Assembly: GCA_036023115.1 (NCBI GenBank)
Contig: JAYKKT010000080.1
Span: 9,632,501-9,696,500 of the forward strand
DNA: 64,000 bases
Reading direction: 5' to 3'
Source: Brasenia schreberi
Lineage: Eukaryota > Streptophyta > Magnoliopsida > Nymphaeales > Cabombaceae
A program made the translations under genes and the position numbers. The notes beneath the pieces were generated by a model. It saw only the letters and a list, made by a program, of their open reading frames with translations. It was not told the DNA's origin and did not search any database. Position 1 is the stretch's first letter. Each line of letters starts with the position of its first letter. This document shows positions 13,073 to 25,364 of the stretch, in pieces.

Positions 13073-13116
13073 CTAGTATGGGAAAAGGCTTAGTTGTCGT
13101 TGTTTGTTTGTTGTCC
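13073..13116 (+). mobile_element. 44-bp RTE LINE 3'-end micro-insertion with 19-bp target duplication
   Basis: The insert is CTAGTATGGGAAAAGGCTTA followed by a degenerate (TTG) tail, which is exactly the last part of the RTE elements in this window. It is flanked by perfect copies of TTATTAATGTTAAGGATAT at 13054-13072 and 13117-13135. It lies in RCL1 intron 2, 42 bases before the exon 3 junction, so the duplication copied sequence that may include the branch-point region. Confidence 0.9.
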
Positions 13117-14941
13117 TTATTAATGTTAAGGATATATCACTTTAACACAATTATGCAGGAATAACAAATGACAACAATGATCCCTGTGTTGACACTTTTA
13201 GAATGACCACCTTACATATGCTTAAGCATTTTGGTGTGCCACTAGAACGCTTGGAATTGAAAATTATAGTTCGGGGAGCTCCTCCTCATGGTGGTGGAGA
13301 AGTATACGTGCAAATACCGATTGCTCACAGTAGTCTTTCTGTAAGTATGGTTGGTTGTACTTCACTTCTGTTCACAGTTTTATCTGCATGGTTGTCTCAT
13401 CCTGGGATTACTGCAGGCAGTAAATTGGGTTGACGAAGGAATGGTCAAGCTTATTAGTGGAGTGACTTTCTCCACAAAGGTATCTCCTCAGATGGAAAAT
13501 CGTATGGTTAATTCTGCTAGGGGCGTTCTCAGTCAGCTTCTTGCCGATGTTTATATATTCACAGATCATAAAGCAGGTCCAAAAGCTGGAAAGTATGTTT
13601 ATTACCGTCTACAGAACTGATATGAAATAAATTAGCTTCTTTACTTGTCTTAGAAAGAGGATTTTTCTTGATCGTGCTTGGTAACTTTATTTGATTCAAT
13701 TATAAATTGTGGTCATATTCTTCTCGACGTTGGGTTTTCACATGCTAATTTTACTCTTTTTATTTCTTACAGATCGTTTCTGAATTTCCATGTTTGGGGA
13801 AAAAGTTGCTTGTGCTCTGTGTCTCTCTCCCCCTTCCCTGGTAAGTGGTGCTTTATCAATCTTTGTCAACGTGTGCCCTTCCTAGGAGACTAGGGTAGAT
13901 AGCTCAGTGTCCCAACAGTATGGCATTAGAAAATGGTCTCATTGCCTTTGGTGGTTCGATTCATGCTGTTGTTCATATAGTTCAGGGTTGCAGAAATGTA
14001 TGTTCACTGGAGTTTGCTTTTCAGACATCTTTACACTTTCCAATTGTAGAAATCGTTGGGGAGCCATGGGGATGTGATGGGTGGTGTCTATATTACCTAC
14101 CTTTTTGGAAACCTCCCCAAATTTTCTCCTGCTTTTTGTTGTGGTCGATTTTGATGGTGTCATCTACATTTGATGACTGCATCAGAGCTGTCAATAATTT
14201 CTTCATCAACAATTGTATGTGAATGCACCTGGGTGTGCATACCCTGTTCATGTACTCTATGGCTGTTGCTATTCTAGAATCATTGATCCAGTGTGACTCA
14301 ATGTTGTTCGACTCATAGTTTGATGGTGACATCTTGTGTGCAGGTCACCCGGCTATGGTATATCATTAGTTGCTGAAACCTTGATATCTGCTGAATCGTC
14401 AGTGTGTTATTCCGGAGGCAACAATGCTGACATTTTAGGCGATGATGACAAGAAGCAAGGTCCAATGTCGCCCGAAGACCTTGGTGTTCAAGCTGCATCT
14501 ATGCTGCTGGAAGAGATTAAACAGGGAGGGGTTGTTGATTCAACACATCAGGTTTGTTATGATCGATTTCTTGTTTCTGCAGAATGGATAAACATATGAT
14601 GGTTTATAACCGGTTTGTTAATTTTTTTAGGGTTTATTATTCCTTCTTTGTGCATTATGGGTGGGAGAACTTTCACCAGATGGGATTCAAACACTGAGAA
14701 ACATCAGAGATTTTCTTGGTGTGAAGTTTGTAATCAAGCCAGATCCATCAACGAAAACTGTTATTTTGAAATGCGTGGGCTGCGGTTTAAAAAACCTCTC
14801 TTGAAAGTTATCATGAAAAGAGGTTAATCTTTTCAGTTTTGATGCTTGCCTCATTCATTTGGCTGAGATCATTCTCTTATACTTTCTAATGTATGTTTTT
14901 GTGTTTGCTTTATAATTCTTCAATCTTGTGTTCTTCTCGTA

Positions 14942-16000
14942 TTTATGTTATCTATAGCGTGTTATAGCGTTGTAATGGGTAGCCCTTAGCGGGTATAGCA
15001 CCGCACTGTAAGCGGATAGAAATGTTGGATCCCGACCCGACCCAAAGAATATAAAAGGGATGAAACCCTCGTTCGTCCCTGTCCTGCCTCTCTCTTCCGC
15101 CTCTTGCCGTCTCTTACTCCCGCCTCTCGCCGCCACCACCTCTAAGTACGTGAGTGCGATGGAGGATTTGTTGAGGAGGTCGGGAGCCCTGGCCGGTAGA
15201 TCGATGATAATCGGAGGCGCCTGAACTCACCCGCTGCGATGTATTTACCAGGTAGCGGCAGCAACAGCGTCACCACATCTCCGACTAGAGCATCTGCTGG
15301 GAATCCTGATCGAGGCTCTGCTGTACGGAGAAGGAACAGGAGCGGCCGGGAGCAGTCATCCTTCAATCCTGTAATAGTCCTTCGCGGCCCCTCTGAAGCT
15401 GTCGAGGGTGGGGCGATCCCAGCAGCAGAGAGGGGCGGTGGCTACGAGCTCTTCTATGACGATGGTGCGGGCTCTGGTTTCAGGAGCTGCAGCAAGGAGG
15501 ATATCGTGGGTTACTGCAAGGAGGAGTAGGGCGAGGCCGAGCAGCGGGATTGGGCGTGCAATTAGGAATGTTTTCTCTTGCTTTGGCAGGCTTTGATCTC
15601 CTTCCTCTTCCTCGAGGCCATCGAATTCAGAGTCGAGTGACTCGAGTCGGAGGGGCCAGATGTTTTCCAGGACGTCGAGACACCGTCCAGCGGGCTCTTT
15701 ATTTGTTGTTGGGATTTGTAATAGGAACTCCAAATATGCTTGCTCTTTTCTCCCTGAGACTGTAAATATGCAAGAATGGTGCAGATGGGAATGACTTTCT
15801 CTTTTTAAAGTACTTAGACTTCGGTTGTATTTTTATGTTTCTTTATAAGTTTTTATAAGTTAGAAATAGAATTTGTTTATTTAGTTTGATTCGTATTTAT
15901 GAAAGAAAATATTTTAATAAAAAATAAAAGTGTACCGTTATATCCCTGTTATATCAGGGTCAACGGCTAACAATCTGCAAACCGCTATCGATAACATAAA
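14942..16000. mobile_element. Non-autonomous DNA transposon with 18-bp terminal inverted repeats
   Basis: TTTATGTTATCTATAGCG at 14942-14959 is matched by its inverted copy at 15983-16000 with a single mismatch. The left end continues with repeated TATAGCG words (14953, 14963, 14996 region), a style common in hAT termini. The inside is GC-rich, unlike the flanks, and contains a gene fragment. I could not see a convincing 8- or 9-bp target duplication, so the superfamily (hAT or MULE) is open and the outer limit may be a few bases off. Confidence 0.6.
15239..15529 (+). pseudogene. Captured fragment of an RDUF/RING-type E3 ubiquitin ligase gene
   Basis: The frame contains SSFNPVIVLRGP and, 21 residues later, YELFYDDGAGSG, the pair of blocks that in the plant RDUF1/RDUF2-like RING E3 ligases lies between the N-terminal zinc ribbon and the RING domain. 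Neither of those domains is present. After GAGSG the expected LRPLP..M continuation is replaced by FRSCSKEDI and a stop. The fragment is therefore not a working ligase. It sits inside the inverted-repeat element at 14942-16000, which suggests transduplication. The long antisense frame 15356-15733 covers the same GC-rich DNA and is discounted. Confidence 0.7.
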
Positions 16001-18800
16001 GTTTCTGACGTTATAGAAATGTAGAGGAATTTTTTGTTTGGAACCTTGACATTGTCGAGGTACTCTTTCTTATGTACATGGATCTGACTGCCAAATGCTA
16101 GCTCTGACTAGTCATGCGATCTGACCATAGCATGGAACTTGGACGATGCACTGTTTGCAGTACTGGAGTGTTGCATTGTTTATTTTGCATATACTCTCAT
16201 TTAGGTGGCAGTGTCGTTGATTTGGCTACCAGAGAACAAGTTTAAGTGATCGCTTACTTCAATTTAAAGCTATTGTTATCCTGCAAATTGGTTGAGTAGT
16301 TTAATTGATCAGACTCAAATCTGAGCTCAAGTTAGAGCTCGATTGAGCTTGAAATAAGCCCATAGAGCTCAACTAAATCGAGCTTGTTCATCAATTCACT
16401 GAAGTTCCAAAAAGAAAGGCGCCTAACTCAATGCAACCTCAAGCTTGGAGGAACAGCATGGGTTCATGAACGCACATCTTTAGCGTCTTTGATTCTCTGG
16501 CTGGAGGGAGGAACCGGTCTTGATCAAGAAAGGTTGGCTGACTCACTTTTCTGTAGGTTAACACACTCGAAGATTCAGTGGTGCCTCTGCTTCTCTGAAG
16601 CTTATATCAGAGTTCTCCCCCTTGGTTCAGATCATCATCTTCTCAGTTTTGGAGATCAGGTCGGCCTTTCGTTTTGAATCAGCCAACAAAGCACTTGCAT
16701 CCTAACCCGCTACCACCGCTCCGTGGGGGGCGACATGGAAAGGTAGGGGGTTTGAGAAATAAGATGAATGATATCCTGTGGTTTTAGGAAATCCAGGATT
16801 CGCCCCCTAGTAGTCTATTATTTTCTTTTATTATGATGCTTGGTGGGTGGCTCACCATGTTCTTGCACCACCTTCACCTGCAAACTCTAAGAACCATATT
16901 CTAAATTATCGGTCAAACCTATGATAATGCTGCCATCTGCACCTATGTGATTCAGTATTTGCGTCCGTGTTTTGTCAAACAGGTCAACTTAAACACGATA
17001 ATATTTCTTCCATGCTACTTTCGGTGGAACAGAACATAGTCCTTCAAGTCGTGTCGTGTTGTGTTTTTGTGAAGGGTGATATCTTGCCAGGTCTCATGTT
17101 CATCGCAAAAACAGGTCGATTCAGCACAATCCCATGTTTATGTGAGATTTGATGGACACACATGGGTTTCAGGTCATATTTGTTATTTACCTTTTTATGT
17201 CCTGTCTTAGATTACTATATACATATATATATTCGGCATCAAATGTGGCATTGATATGTAAATTGTTCACAAAGTGAAGAACACGGTCACAACTCTTACT
17301 TATTCCCAGAGGTACTTAACCTCCCTTGTTGTTTAGGCCCCCATTGTATTTTATTTTTTTTAAAAACTCTTGTTTTGTTACACCAACCCTTGATTCCATT
17401 GATTTTCTTTGTAGTGGTTTTGTTATAACCATTAACGGCAGCTTGGTGGTTCCTCTTGCTTCGATACAAAACTGCAGTTAGCGCAGTAAATTCTTGAGCT
17501 AGCCTAATCCCTTTGGGCACATGATGTGTCCCATTTGATCTACTGCATGCTGGACGCCGTCCATCATAAGGCGGTATGGCATCAGAACCACTCAAAATGG
17601 ACGGCCTTGATGTGAACGAATCTCAAAGGGAAGTTGTACATCACCCGTCAATCTGAGTTGTCTTCACGCTTTAACTTTAAAACCATAAATAACCCTTTAA
17701 AACCATCACGCTAAGCGCGGCCAAGTTGTCTTCACGCTCAATCGTGCCTTTTTAGCACTCAATGTGACTGGATAACCTTTCACTAGTGATTTTTCCTATA
17801 GTTATATAATCATGTGGGGGCACTCTCACAACTTAGTACCGAGCCTTGGGTTTTCACATACGTTGAAGAGCAAACACCTTCTTCGTATGTACTCACTCAT
17901 AAGAGTCACATTTTGAGTTGTAAGCTTGATGAAGGTTAGCCTAACACGGAAGGACTCGACATTGATTACGAGTACTGACTCTATTGGTTAATGCCACGAT
18001 CAGGGCATGACATTAACTCCAAAAAAGCAAGGTCATGTTTCTTAACAATGTAAGGTCTCCCTCTCCCTCTCCCTCTTCTAAAGTGCTCACAATTTAACGC
18101 CCTTCTCATTTGAGCACCTCAATTTTTCTGTTTCTTAATTTTGTTTTCTCTCCTAGGATGAGCACATCAAAGAGACCTTCAATATAACTTGTGTATTGAG
18201 CAAACCAGCACTTGGAGAGCTTTAACCCTATAGTGGACCGACCTTGCTCAAACCGGATTACTCGGAGCCTTTTGGCTTCCGGATACCCATGGTATACTTC
18301 AAAAGAAAAGAAAATTGTTCGACATTAGCCTGCAAATGAGTAGAACCATTTCATGGCATGTTCTCTAACTGATGTCCAGTCTCGATGTCTCATTACCCTG
18401 TCCGAGTTTAGCTCAAACCGAGTATAAAGCAGAATACGAGCAGCCCATTAAAATCAAAATTTTAATTAAAAATTTAGTTCTACATTTAAATGTCATAAAG
18501 ACACTAAAAAATTAAGTCAAATGTGATTTTCAAACAATTTAAAATTGATACAGTTTGTTTATTATGTGTATCTGCAAGATGGGCTGCAAAGTTCAGAGTC
18601 CAATATAAGAGAATGACCAGGAGGTGCTTTTCGCCCTTTCTTCTTAAGAAAATAAATAGTTTACAATCTAACGCTGAAAATTTATGTACGAAGGCAAGAA
18701 AGAATTTTTTTCACTGGAGTGTCTTTGACAACGAGAAAAACCAGTAGCGGGACGCCGAACCTAGATTTCTCTTCAATGAACCCGGAGAATCAAGACCGTG
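16001..18800. other. Intergenic, no recognised gene
   Basis: Frames at 16384-16677 (plus) and 17296-17595 (minus) are about 100 codons long but show no family motif. GAGCTC-containing words cluster at 16320-16390. A C/T-rich run lies at 18056-18077. No repeat boundary could be fixed by eye. Confidence 0.45.
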
Positions 18801-18817
18801 GTTTTCTCTCCATCCAT

Positions 18818-18825
18818 TATAAATA
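18818..18825 (+). promoter_or_regulatory. TATA box of ENOD93 copy B
   Basis: TATAAATA lies 116 bases before the copy B ATG, within the usual range for a plant core promoter with a short leader. The leader after it is rich in CT. Copy A lacks it. Confidence 0.6.
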
Positions 18826-19154
18826 GCGCCCTGGCGAGCGGCCTCTCTTCATAAGCATTACGCATCCAATACACTATACTACTTTCGCTCTCTCCCTTTC
18901 ATCCCTAAGTACTGTAGACTTTGTTGCTCCTTTAATGGCTCGTGAATCATCAACTCGTAACGTTGTTTCTTCTCCACTTGAGATGAGCGTCTTGGGGAAC
19001 CTTGATCAGAAACTTTTCAGGGGAAGCGCCGTGGACATGGTATAGTTTCCTGCATTAAGCTTCTAACGCATACGCACACACATTCTACCTTTTTATATAT
19101 AAGAAAATTAGGAGTTGGTAGACATCCAAAGTGTACTTGTATGGAATCATCCGT

Positions 19155-22100
19155 CAATACAACAGCTAAGCCTTTTCTCATACGGGCTCGGCTACATGTA
19201 TTCTTTATTTCCACATAGTCCTATCACGTATCATGTTAGCAGTTAACTAATAATAGGCTAGATCATTTTTTATTGTTTCTTTTCAATACTTTTGTAGTCA
19301 TTCTCTACCTTTTTTTTTAAAATCTAGTTTTTCGTACATTCTTATAGGTTCTTCTTTTGATCTTCTTTTTATATATCCAAACCACCTGAAACGATATTCT
19401 CTCATTTTATCCTCTATTGGTGTCACACATAATTTATTTCTAATAACTTCATGTGTACGGTCTTTTCTTGTATGACCACTCGTCCATCTCAACATCTTCA
19501 TTTCTCTCACACACATCTTTTGTACATATTGATGATTAACTGCCCAACACTTAGAATCATAAAGCATGACAGGTTTAATTGTTGCTCTATAATATTTACC
19601 ACTTAACTTTAATGATATCTTCTTATCACAAAGAATACTTGACACTCCTCTCCATTTTAACCAGCATTAATTCTATACATAACAACTCTATCAATTCTTC
19701 CATCACTCTAAAAAATTGACCTTATGTATTTAAAATTTTCCCTTTGGGGATGCAATGTGTGCCAATTTTAATTTCTATGTCCTCTGAATTAACCAAATGA
19801 TTAAACTTACATTCCATATATTCTCTCTTTGTTCTACTAAGTCGGAAGCCTTTATCTTCTAATGTTTCTCTCCATAGTTCCAATTTTCTATCAACTTTTT
19901 CCTTAGACTCTTCTATTTACACAATATCATATGCAAATAACATACACCGAGGTAATTCATCTTGAATATGTTTTGTTAACTCATCAATCATCATTATAAA
20001 TAAGTATGGACTTAAAGTTGATCCTTGATGTAACTCAATATTAACTTTAAAGAAGTCTGTCATTCCTTCATGAGTCCTCACATATGTTTTTGCACTATCA
20101 TACATGTCTCTTATAAGGTTAATGTATGTCAATGGGATACTTCTTTTTTTCAAAGTTCTCCAAAGAACCTCCCTCAGTATCGTATCATAAGCTTTTTCTA
20201 CATCAATAAATAGCATGTGAAGGTCTATCTTTTTTACTCTAAAATGTTCTATAATACGTCTCAAAAGGTGAATCGCTTCAATAGTAGATATACCTGACAT
20301 GAATCCAAATTAGTTCTCTGTTGTACTTGATACTTGTCATAACCTACGTTAAATAATTCTTTCCCACAATTTCATAATATGGCTCATTAACTTGATACCT
20401 TGATAATTCGCACAATTTTGAATGTCTCCCTTGTACTTATATATGGGTATAAGTGTACTTGCTCTCCATTCCTCGGGCATCTTTTGGTTTTTCCATATTT
20501 CATTAAATAGTCTTGTGAGCCAAGTGATTCCTATTTCTCCTTGTACCAAACTTCTATAGGAATATTATCTGGTCCTCTACCGATTTACAACCCTTCATAT
20601 GTTTAAGAGCCTCTTTGACTTCATTCTTTTGAATACGTCGATAGAAATTGTGTTTTATATACTTTTCTGATTTGGCTAACTCTCTTAAGTTAATACTAAC
20701 ATCTTTATTTTCATTAAAAAGCATATAAAAATAGTTTTTCCATCTATTTCTTATATCATCATTTGCCACTAGAATTTTTTCATCCTCCTCTTTTATGCAT
20801 CTAACATAATTAAGATCTTTAGTTTTCTTATCTCTAGCCCTAGCTATCCTAAAAATATCTCTTTTACCCTCTTTTGAATTGAGTTTTTTATATAAGTCCT
20901 CCCAAATCTTAGCTTTTGCTTTACTAACGGTCTTTTTTGCTTTCTTATAAGCTTCTAAAGTTTCACTAGTTTTCTTAGCATAATGTAATTTGTAACACGC
21001 CCTCTTTGCCTTGATTTTATTTTGTACTACTTCACTCCACCACCAAGCTTCTTTTTGTGCCGATACACCTCCCTTAGATACCCCTAACACATCTTTTGCA
21101 ACTTTTCTAATATGTATAGCCATATTGTTCCACATATCACAGGGTGTGCCAACATAATTCCAAACATCTCCTTGCAGGACTTTCTGTTTAAATATATCTT
21201 CTTTCTCACTTTTGAGGTTCCACCATTTAGTCCGAATAGCTCGATGCACTCATTTCTTCTTTGTCCACTTTTTTATTTGTAAATCCATAACTAAAAGTCG
21301 ATGTTGGGTGATTAAGCTTTCTCCTGGAATTACCTTACAATCTTTACAACACGCTCTATCTTTTTTTCTACAAATAAAGTAATCAATTTGTGTTTGTGAT
21401 AAGCCACTCTTATAAGTAATTAAATGTTCATCTCGTTTTTTGAAGATTGTATTGACTATAAAGAGATCAAATGCCATAGCAAAATTTAAAATCTCCTTAC
21501 CTTCCTCATTTATATCCCCAAAACCAAAGTTTCCATGAATCCCTTGATATCCTAATGCCTTTTTACCGACATGTCCATTTAAGTCTCCTCCTAAACAAAT
21601 CATCTCCCTTTGTGGAATCTTTTGAATCACCTTATCTAACTCTTCCTAAATAGTTGTCTTTATATCTTCTAGTCCTATTTGGGGTGCGTAAGCACAAACT
21701 ATATTCAAAACCTCTGCTCTTAATACTAATTTCAACATCATGACTCGGTCACCATATTGTTGTATGTCTACTACACTATCCTTTAAATATTTATTTATGA
21801 TAATACCAACTCCATTTCGAGCCTTTTCTTTACTTGAGTACCATAATTTAAAACCTGTATCCTCTATCTCTTTTGCTTTTTCTCCAACCCATTATGTCTC
21901 TTGTAAACATAGAATATGAATCTTTTTTTGAATCATAGTATCTACCACCTCCATTAGCTTACCGAATAATGTTTTGATATTCTAAGAATCAATACAAATC
22001 TTATTATCTAGGACTACCTTCCTTACCCCCGCATTCGTCCATATTAAAAATGTAGAGACCCTCTCTATAATTTATTCACTACATTTAGACGGCTATGTAG

Positions 22101-22256
22101 CGGGACTAACTTCTTTACCCTCACACGTCCATGGTTTGGGAACCCTCTTTGGTATTGATTCATTACATTCGAGCGAAAATATAGTGACCCTTTCTTACTT
22201 TTCACTTTATTCGAGCTCTGCACGCGTCGCTAGGCGAGGACGTCTCAAAGCAATGC
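19155..22256 (-). mobile_element. RTE-type LINE, nearly full length, in ENOD93-B intron 1
   Basis: Reading the minus strand from 22256: leader, an endonuclease of the apurinic (EEP) fold with CLGGDLNGHVGK (about 21600-21565) and TQHRLLVMDL near 21270, a long linker, reverse transcriptase (20300-19917), and a C-terminal region with RFRWFGYIKRRSKEEP (about 19390). The RT active-site loop reads FAYD instead of FADD. The ORF is broken at least at 21250, 20550, 20300 and 19917. The 3' tail is short (CAATACAACAG), with no long (TTG)n. The 5' leader stops about 150 bases short of the boundary seen at 50105. Confidence 0.9.
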
Positions 22257-22689
22257 CTAATGATTAAATAATGTGTAGTGATTAAATGATAACGATGATG
22301 ATTAAGAATGAGAGTCTGTCTTCAAACACATATTAACAGTAACATAATAAGGAAGAAGAAGATAGATGTACCCACAAGTTTTTCATTAATTGCACCTTTT
22401 ATAAAAAGCAAAATGATTTTTATTTTTATGTTTATCTTTTGTAAAAAGCAACTCATGAAATCGGAGAAAAGGGTCCTTAATTGATGTTGTTGGAGCCAAA
22501 AGTAGACATCAACAACTTGCATCTCGGAGTTGGTTACTTGAACCAATTTATGATACACTGGTTTTGCCTCCCACTATTTGAGAAATTTCTCAAGTTGTAT
22601 CGTTTTCAATTGCAAATAAATTACAACTCTTCTCTATTATGCGGTTTTCATAATCAATATGTTTTTCCTACATAACAATTATTAAAATG

Positions 22690-23075
22690 TATTTCTATAT
22701 CCAAACACTAGGCATACCTCAAACCATGTGTGTAACATATTTAGTAAAAAGATCTTCTCAAATGTCTTTAGTCAAGGAGTCGGCCAACATATCATGTGTT
22801 AGCATATAAGATATAAATATCTCATTACTCTTAATCATATCATGAATATAGTAGTATTTAACCATTATATGCTTGCTCATTTAGCTATCAACTCCACTTT
22901 TAATAAGAGTAATTGTTGCATTGTTGTTACAATAAATGACAGCAAGCTTGTTGTTGATATCCATCTTTAACATATAAAGCGGATTATCTAAATAACACTC
23001 ATTATAGCCATATTATAAGCAACATACTCAACTTTTTTAGTATACAACACTACACAATCCTGTTTCTTGCAAGCC
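22690..23075 (-). mobile_element. Ty1/copia RNase H fragment
   Basis: On the minus strand the frame runs VEYVAYNMAI, LAVIYCNNNATITLIKSG, SKHIMVKYYYIHDMI and DMLADSLTKDI. These are the copia RNase H blocks (EAEY.A, CDN..A, KHI...H, LAD..TK), with CDN changed to CNN and several stops. Sequence between 22257 and 22690 may be its long terminal repeat. Nothing else of the element was found. It lies in ENOD93-B intron 1, directly beyond the LINE 5' end. Confidence 0.65.
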
Positions 23076-23887
23076 TCTTTAAGTTTATTGAACATACTCG
23101 TAATTTAACTTTCTATCCTTTTAGTAATTTAATAAAGAATTCTAGGACAAAACAGGAAAATTCTTCTTCTTTGTTATTCAATAATTTGAATAAGTAGACA
23201 AAGACAAAAAAATAACTCTGCTTTATGGTATTCTTTTAATTCTACAAATAAGGATAGAGAAGTACTTTTGTGAGATAACATAATAGTAGATTTAGAAAAT
23301 AGTTAGGAACATAACTGTAAAACATACTGCAAACCAATCGCAGTAATTTCCAAAATTAACATCAGTAACACCGTGTATCTCCTAACCTTTTAATTCCAAG
23401 TGATTGATTCAAACCTCTACCACTTTCAATATATCCAATTATGAGTTCATTTCAAGCTCTATCTAATTTTAGTGTCTTAAGCAACTCATTTCGTGGTCTT
23501 GATGTGTTAGATGGGTCCTCAAATAAAATTAATTTTCTTGAGATTCTTAACTTCCTTGTTAATCACAGTGATGAAAGGAACCTAAGTGGTAGAGGTTAAG
23601 TGTCAGATGGGTCCTCAAACCTCTACCACTTCCTTGTTAATCACAATGATCCAATTACACTCTCTCATTACCTAAGTACCTAAGTGTCTCTTTGTACCTA
23701 AGTGGCTCTTTGATTGATCTTTTATTCGCTCATCAGCATTTTCAAAGTCGTAGTTCTCCGTACAAGCTTCAACATACTCTTCCATAATTGCCCCAGTAGG
23801 GAGAAAGGAGCCTATCATCTGCATCTTTCCGATTACTGGTCTCGTTTTGCTCGATGACTGATGTATAGTTTGTTTTGAAATGTGAAG
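23076..23887. other. Remainder of ENOD93-B intron 1
   Basis: No coding remnant was recognised. CCTCTACCACTT occurs twice (about 23415 and 23620), each near GATGGGTCCTCAAA, marking a short local duplication. The last 80 bases resemble the end of intron 1 of copy A (GATGACTGATGTATA, then AATGTGAAGAG). Confidence 0.5.
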
Positions 23888-24305
23888 AGTGATTGCAGGA
23901 GTTGCAACTGTTGCTAGTGCAGTCGCTACTGTAAGTCTCTCTCTATATATTTATATATATAAAGATAGTGTCCTACCTACCGAATACCAAGTATACCTAA
24001 CAATCTTATTGCATGTATCATATGCAGTTGGCCAGCGTGAGGATGTTACCTTGGGCAAGGAGAAATCTTAACCCTACGGCACAGGCACTCATTGTCTCCT
24101 TAGGTAAATACACACATACAGATGTATATTTTAAGACTAACCAACTATTGACTCGTATTCACAACCTATGAAACACGTAATACAATAATACTATGCAAAA
24201 TGGTGGGCCATCATTATAAAATTGGAGCCGTAAATTCATTGCAATCAGACAACAATTTTAAGTCATGCATTCTAATTTCTATTGTACTTTTTATGGCATA
24301 GTGTA

Positions 24306-24405
<100 letters not shown>

Positions 24406-24831
24406 GTCTGTTCGTGTATGTTCCCACGTTGCCTGTGATATAAGTCTTTGATCAGGATCTTTAATTGTGGCCAGTTTCGGATTAAAGGATTGCCAAATCA
24501 CAGTGCATTTATGATTCTAATTATTAGAGAATTTCAAACTAAACTTTTGATAGTGGTAGTCTCTTAATTTTACCGGAAACCCTGTACGGCTGTTTCCTTT
24601 TGGTGTCTCTTTCACTTTTTTCTCTTTCAGGGCTTTAGAATTGGATCTTGATCTACTTCAGGCCCAATTAAAGGGTGATTCGGGTTCAGATCGGGTAATA
24701 ATATTGTTGCCAGTTTACACTAATTGAGAAAACCATTGCGTGCAGTGGCAGGTTCCGCCTACTTCATTGTTGCTGACAAGACCGTGTTGGCCAACGCCAG
24801 GAAGAATTCCTTCAAACACATCAAAGCATGA

Positions 24832-25257
24832 GAAAATAAGAGGCATCGTCTCTTTATGTATTATCACATTTGCCTCTGTGATTTCAGTTGTTTGCCTTCC
24901 TCTATCGATGTACATATAATCTTCTTAAGTTTATATGAAACTGCTATGAACCATGGTCTTAAATCTTTTCAATTAATCTTGACGTGGGGAGCCAATTTCA
25001 TGACTAGCCACCAATTATCACAATCGATTCTCTTACATGGTTGTAGAGTTCGGCCCACTTGCTTCGCTGCGTGCATTGTGCAGGCACCACGAGACCCACG
25101 AAAGGCGAGTTTGGCATGCCCAGCACCGTGATGCAAAAAGGCCCAACGAACCAAAGAAGTTGCATTAAACTTCTGATCCACGTGAAATTTTAAAGTGTTC
25201 TATGACTGCTGGTGGATCTAGCATCGTTTTTATGGTATACTAAATTTTGCAGCGCAA
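24832..25257. other. Downstream of ENOD93-B, no gene seen
   Basis: This includes the probable 3' untranslated region. The short overlapping frames on both strands at 24856-25181 have no recognisable domain. Confidence 0.4.
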
Positions 25258-25364
25258 GGCCCTCAGAGCGTTAGCTCAACGGCAGGGCACTCTAGCACTG
25301 CTGGTGGTGGTGGGGAGCTCGACTTTCAGAGGGTGCATTGGCCTCCTCTGTTAACAAAAAAAAA
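25258..25364 (+). mobile_element. tRNA-derived SINE-like copy
   Basis: An A-box-like TTAGCTCAACGG (25271) and a B-box-like GAGCTCGACTT (about 25316) are spaced as in a tRNA promoter, with a CTCC-rich end and a nine-A tail at 25356-25364. A similar design and ending appear at 32140-32260. No clear target duplication was found. It is not a tRNA gene: no cloverleaf can be drawn. Confidence 0.5.

Larger units (their letters stand above)
8212..14816 (+). pseudogene. RCL1: RCL1-like (RNA 3'-terminal phosphate cyclase-like) gene, six exons, probably inactivated
   Basis: RCL1 is a nucleolar protein of the small-subunit processome, needed for 18S rRNA maturation. It has the cyclase fold but is not a cyclase. 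Exons: 8212-8422 (DDIRIDHSSPGLRQHE, VEINETG), about 8490-8628 (YKPGVLLGGKNLTHDCGLSR), 13159-13340 (PCVDTFRMTTL, PPHGGGEV), 13417-13592 (NWVDEGMVKLI), 14344-14551 (SPGYGISLVAE) and 14631-14804 (GLLFLLCAL, DFLGVKFVIKPDPSTKT). Exons 3-6 join with GT-AG in frame. Three faults suggest decay. There is no in-frame AG before exon 2, and one extra T sits upstream of KYKPG. Exon 6 lacks several residues expected between LLCAL and VGELSP. A TGA at 14802 replaces the expected Arg codon four codons before the final TGA (14814-14816). Introns are kept, so this is not a retrocopy. Sequence error cannot be excluded. Confidence 0.85.

Noticed and set aside
15356..15733. 125-codon minus-strand frame
   Set aside because: It is antisense to the captured E3 ligase fragment, and its length is explained by GC-rich sequence.
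17296..17595. 99-codon minus-strand frame
   Set aside because: No recognisable motif, no splice or promoter context, and basic low-complexity composition.
25258..25364. A tRNA gene
   Set aside because: A and B boxes are present but acceptor and anticodon stems cannot be paired, and an A tail follows.
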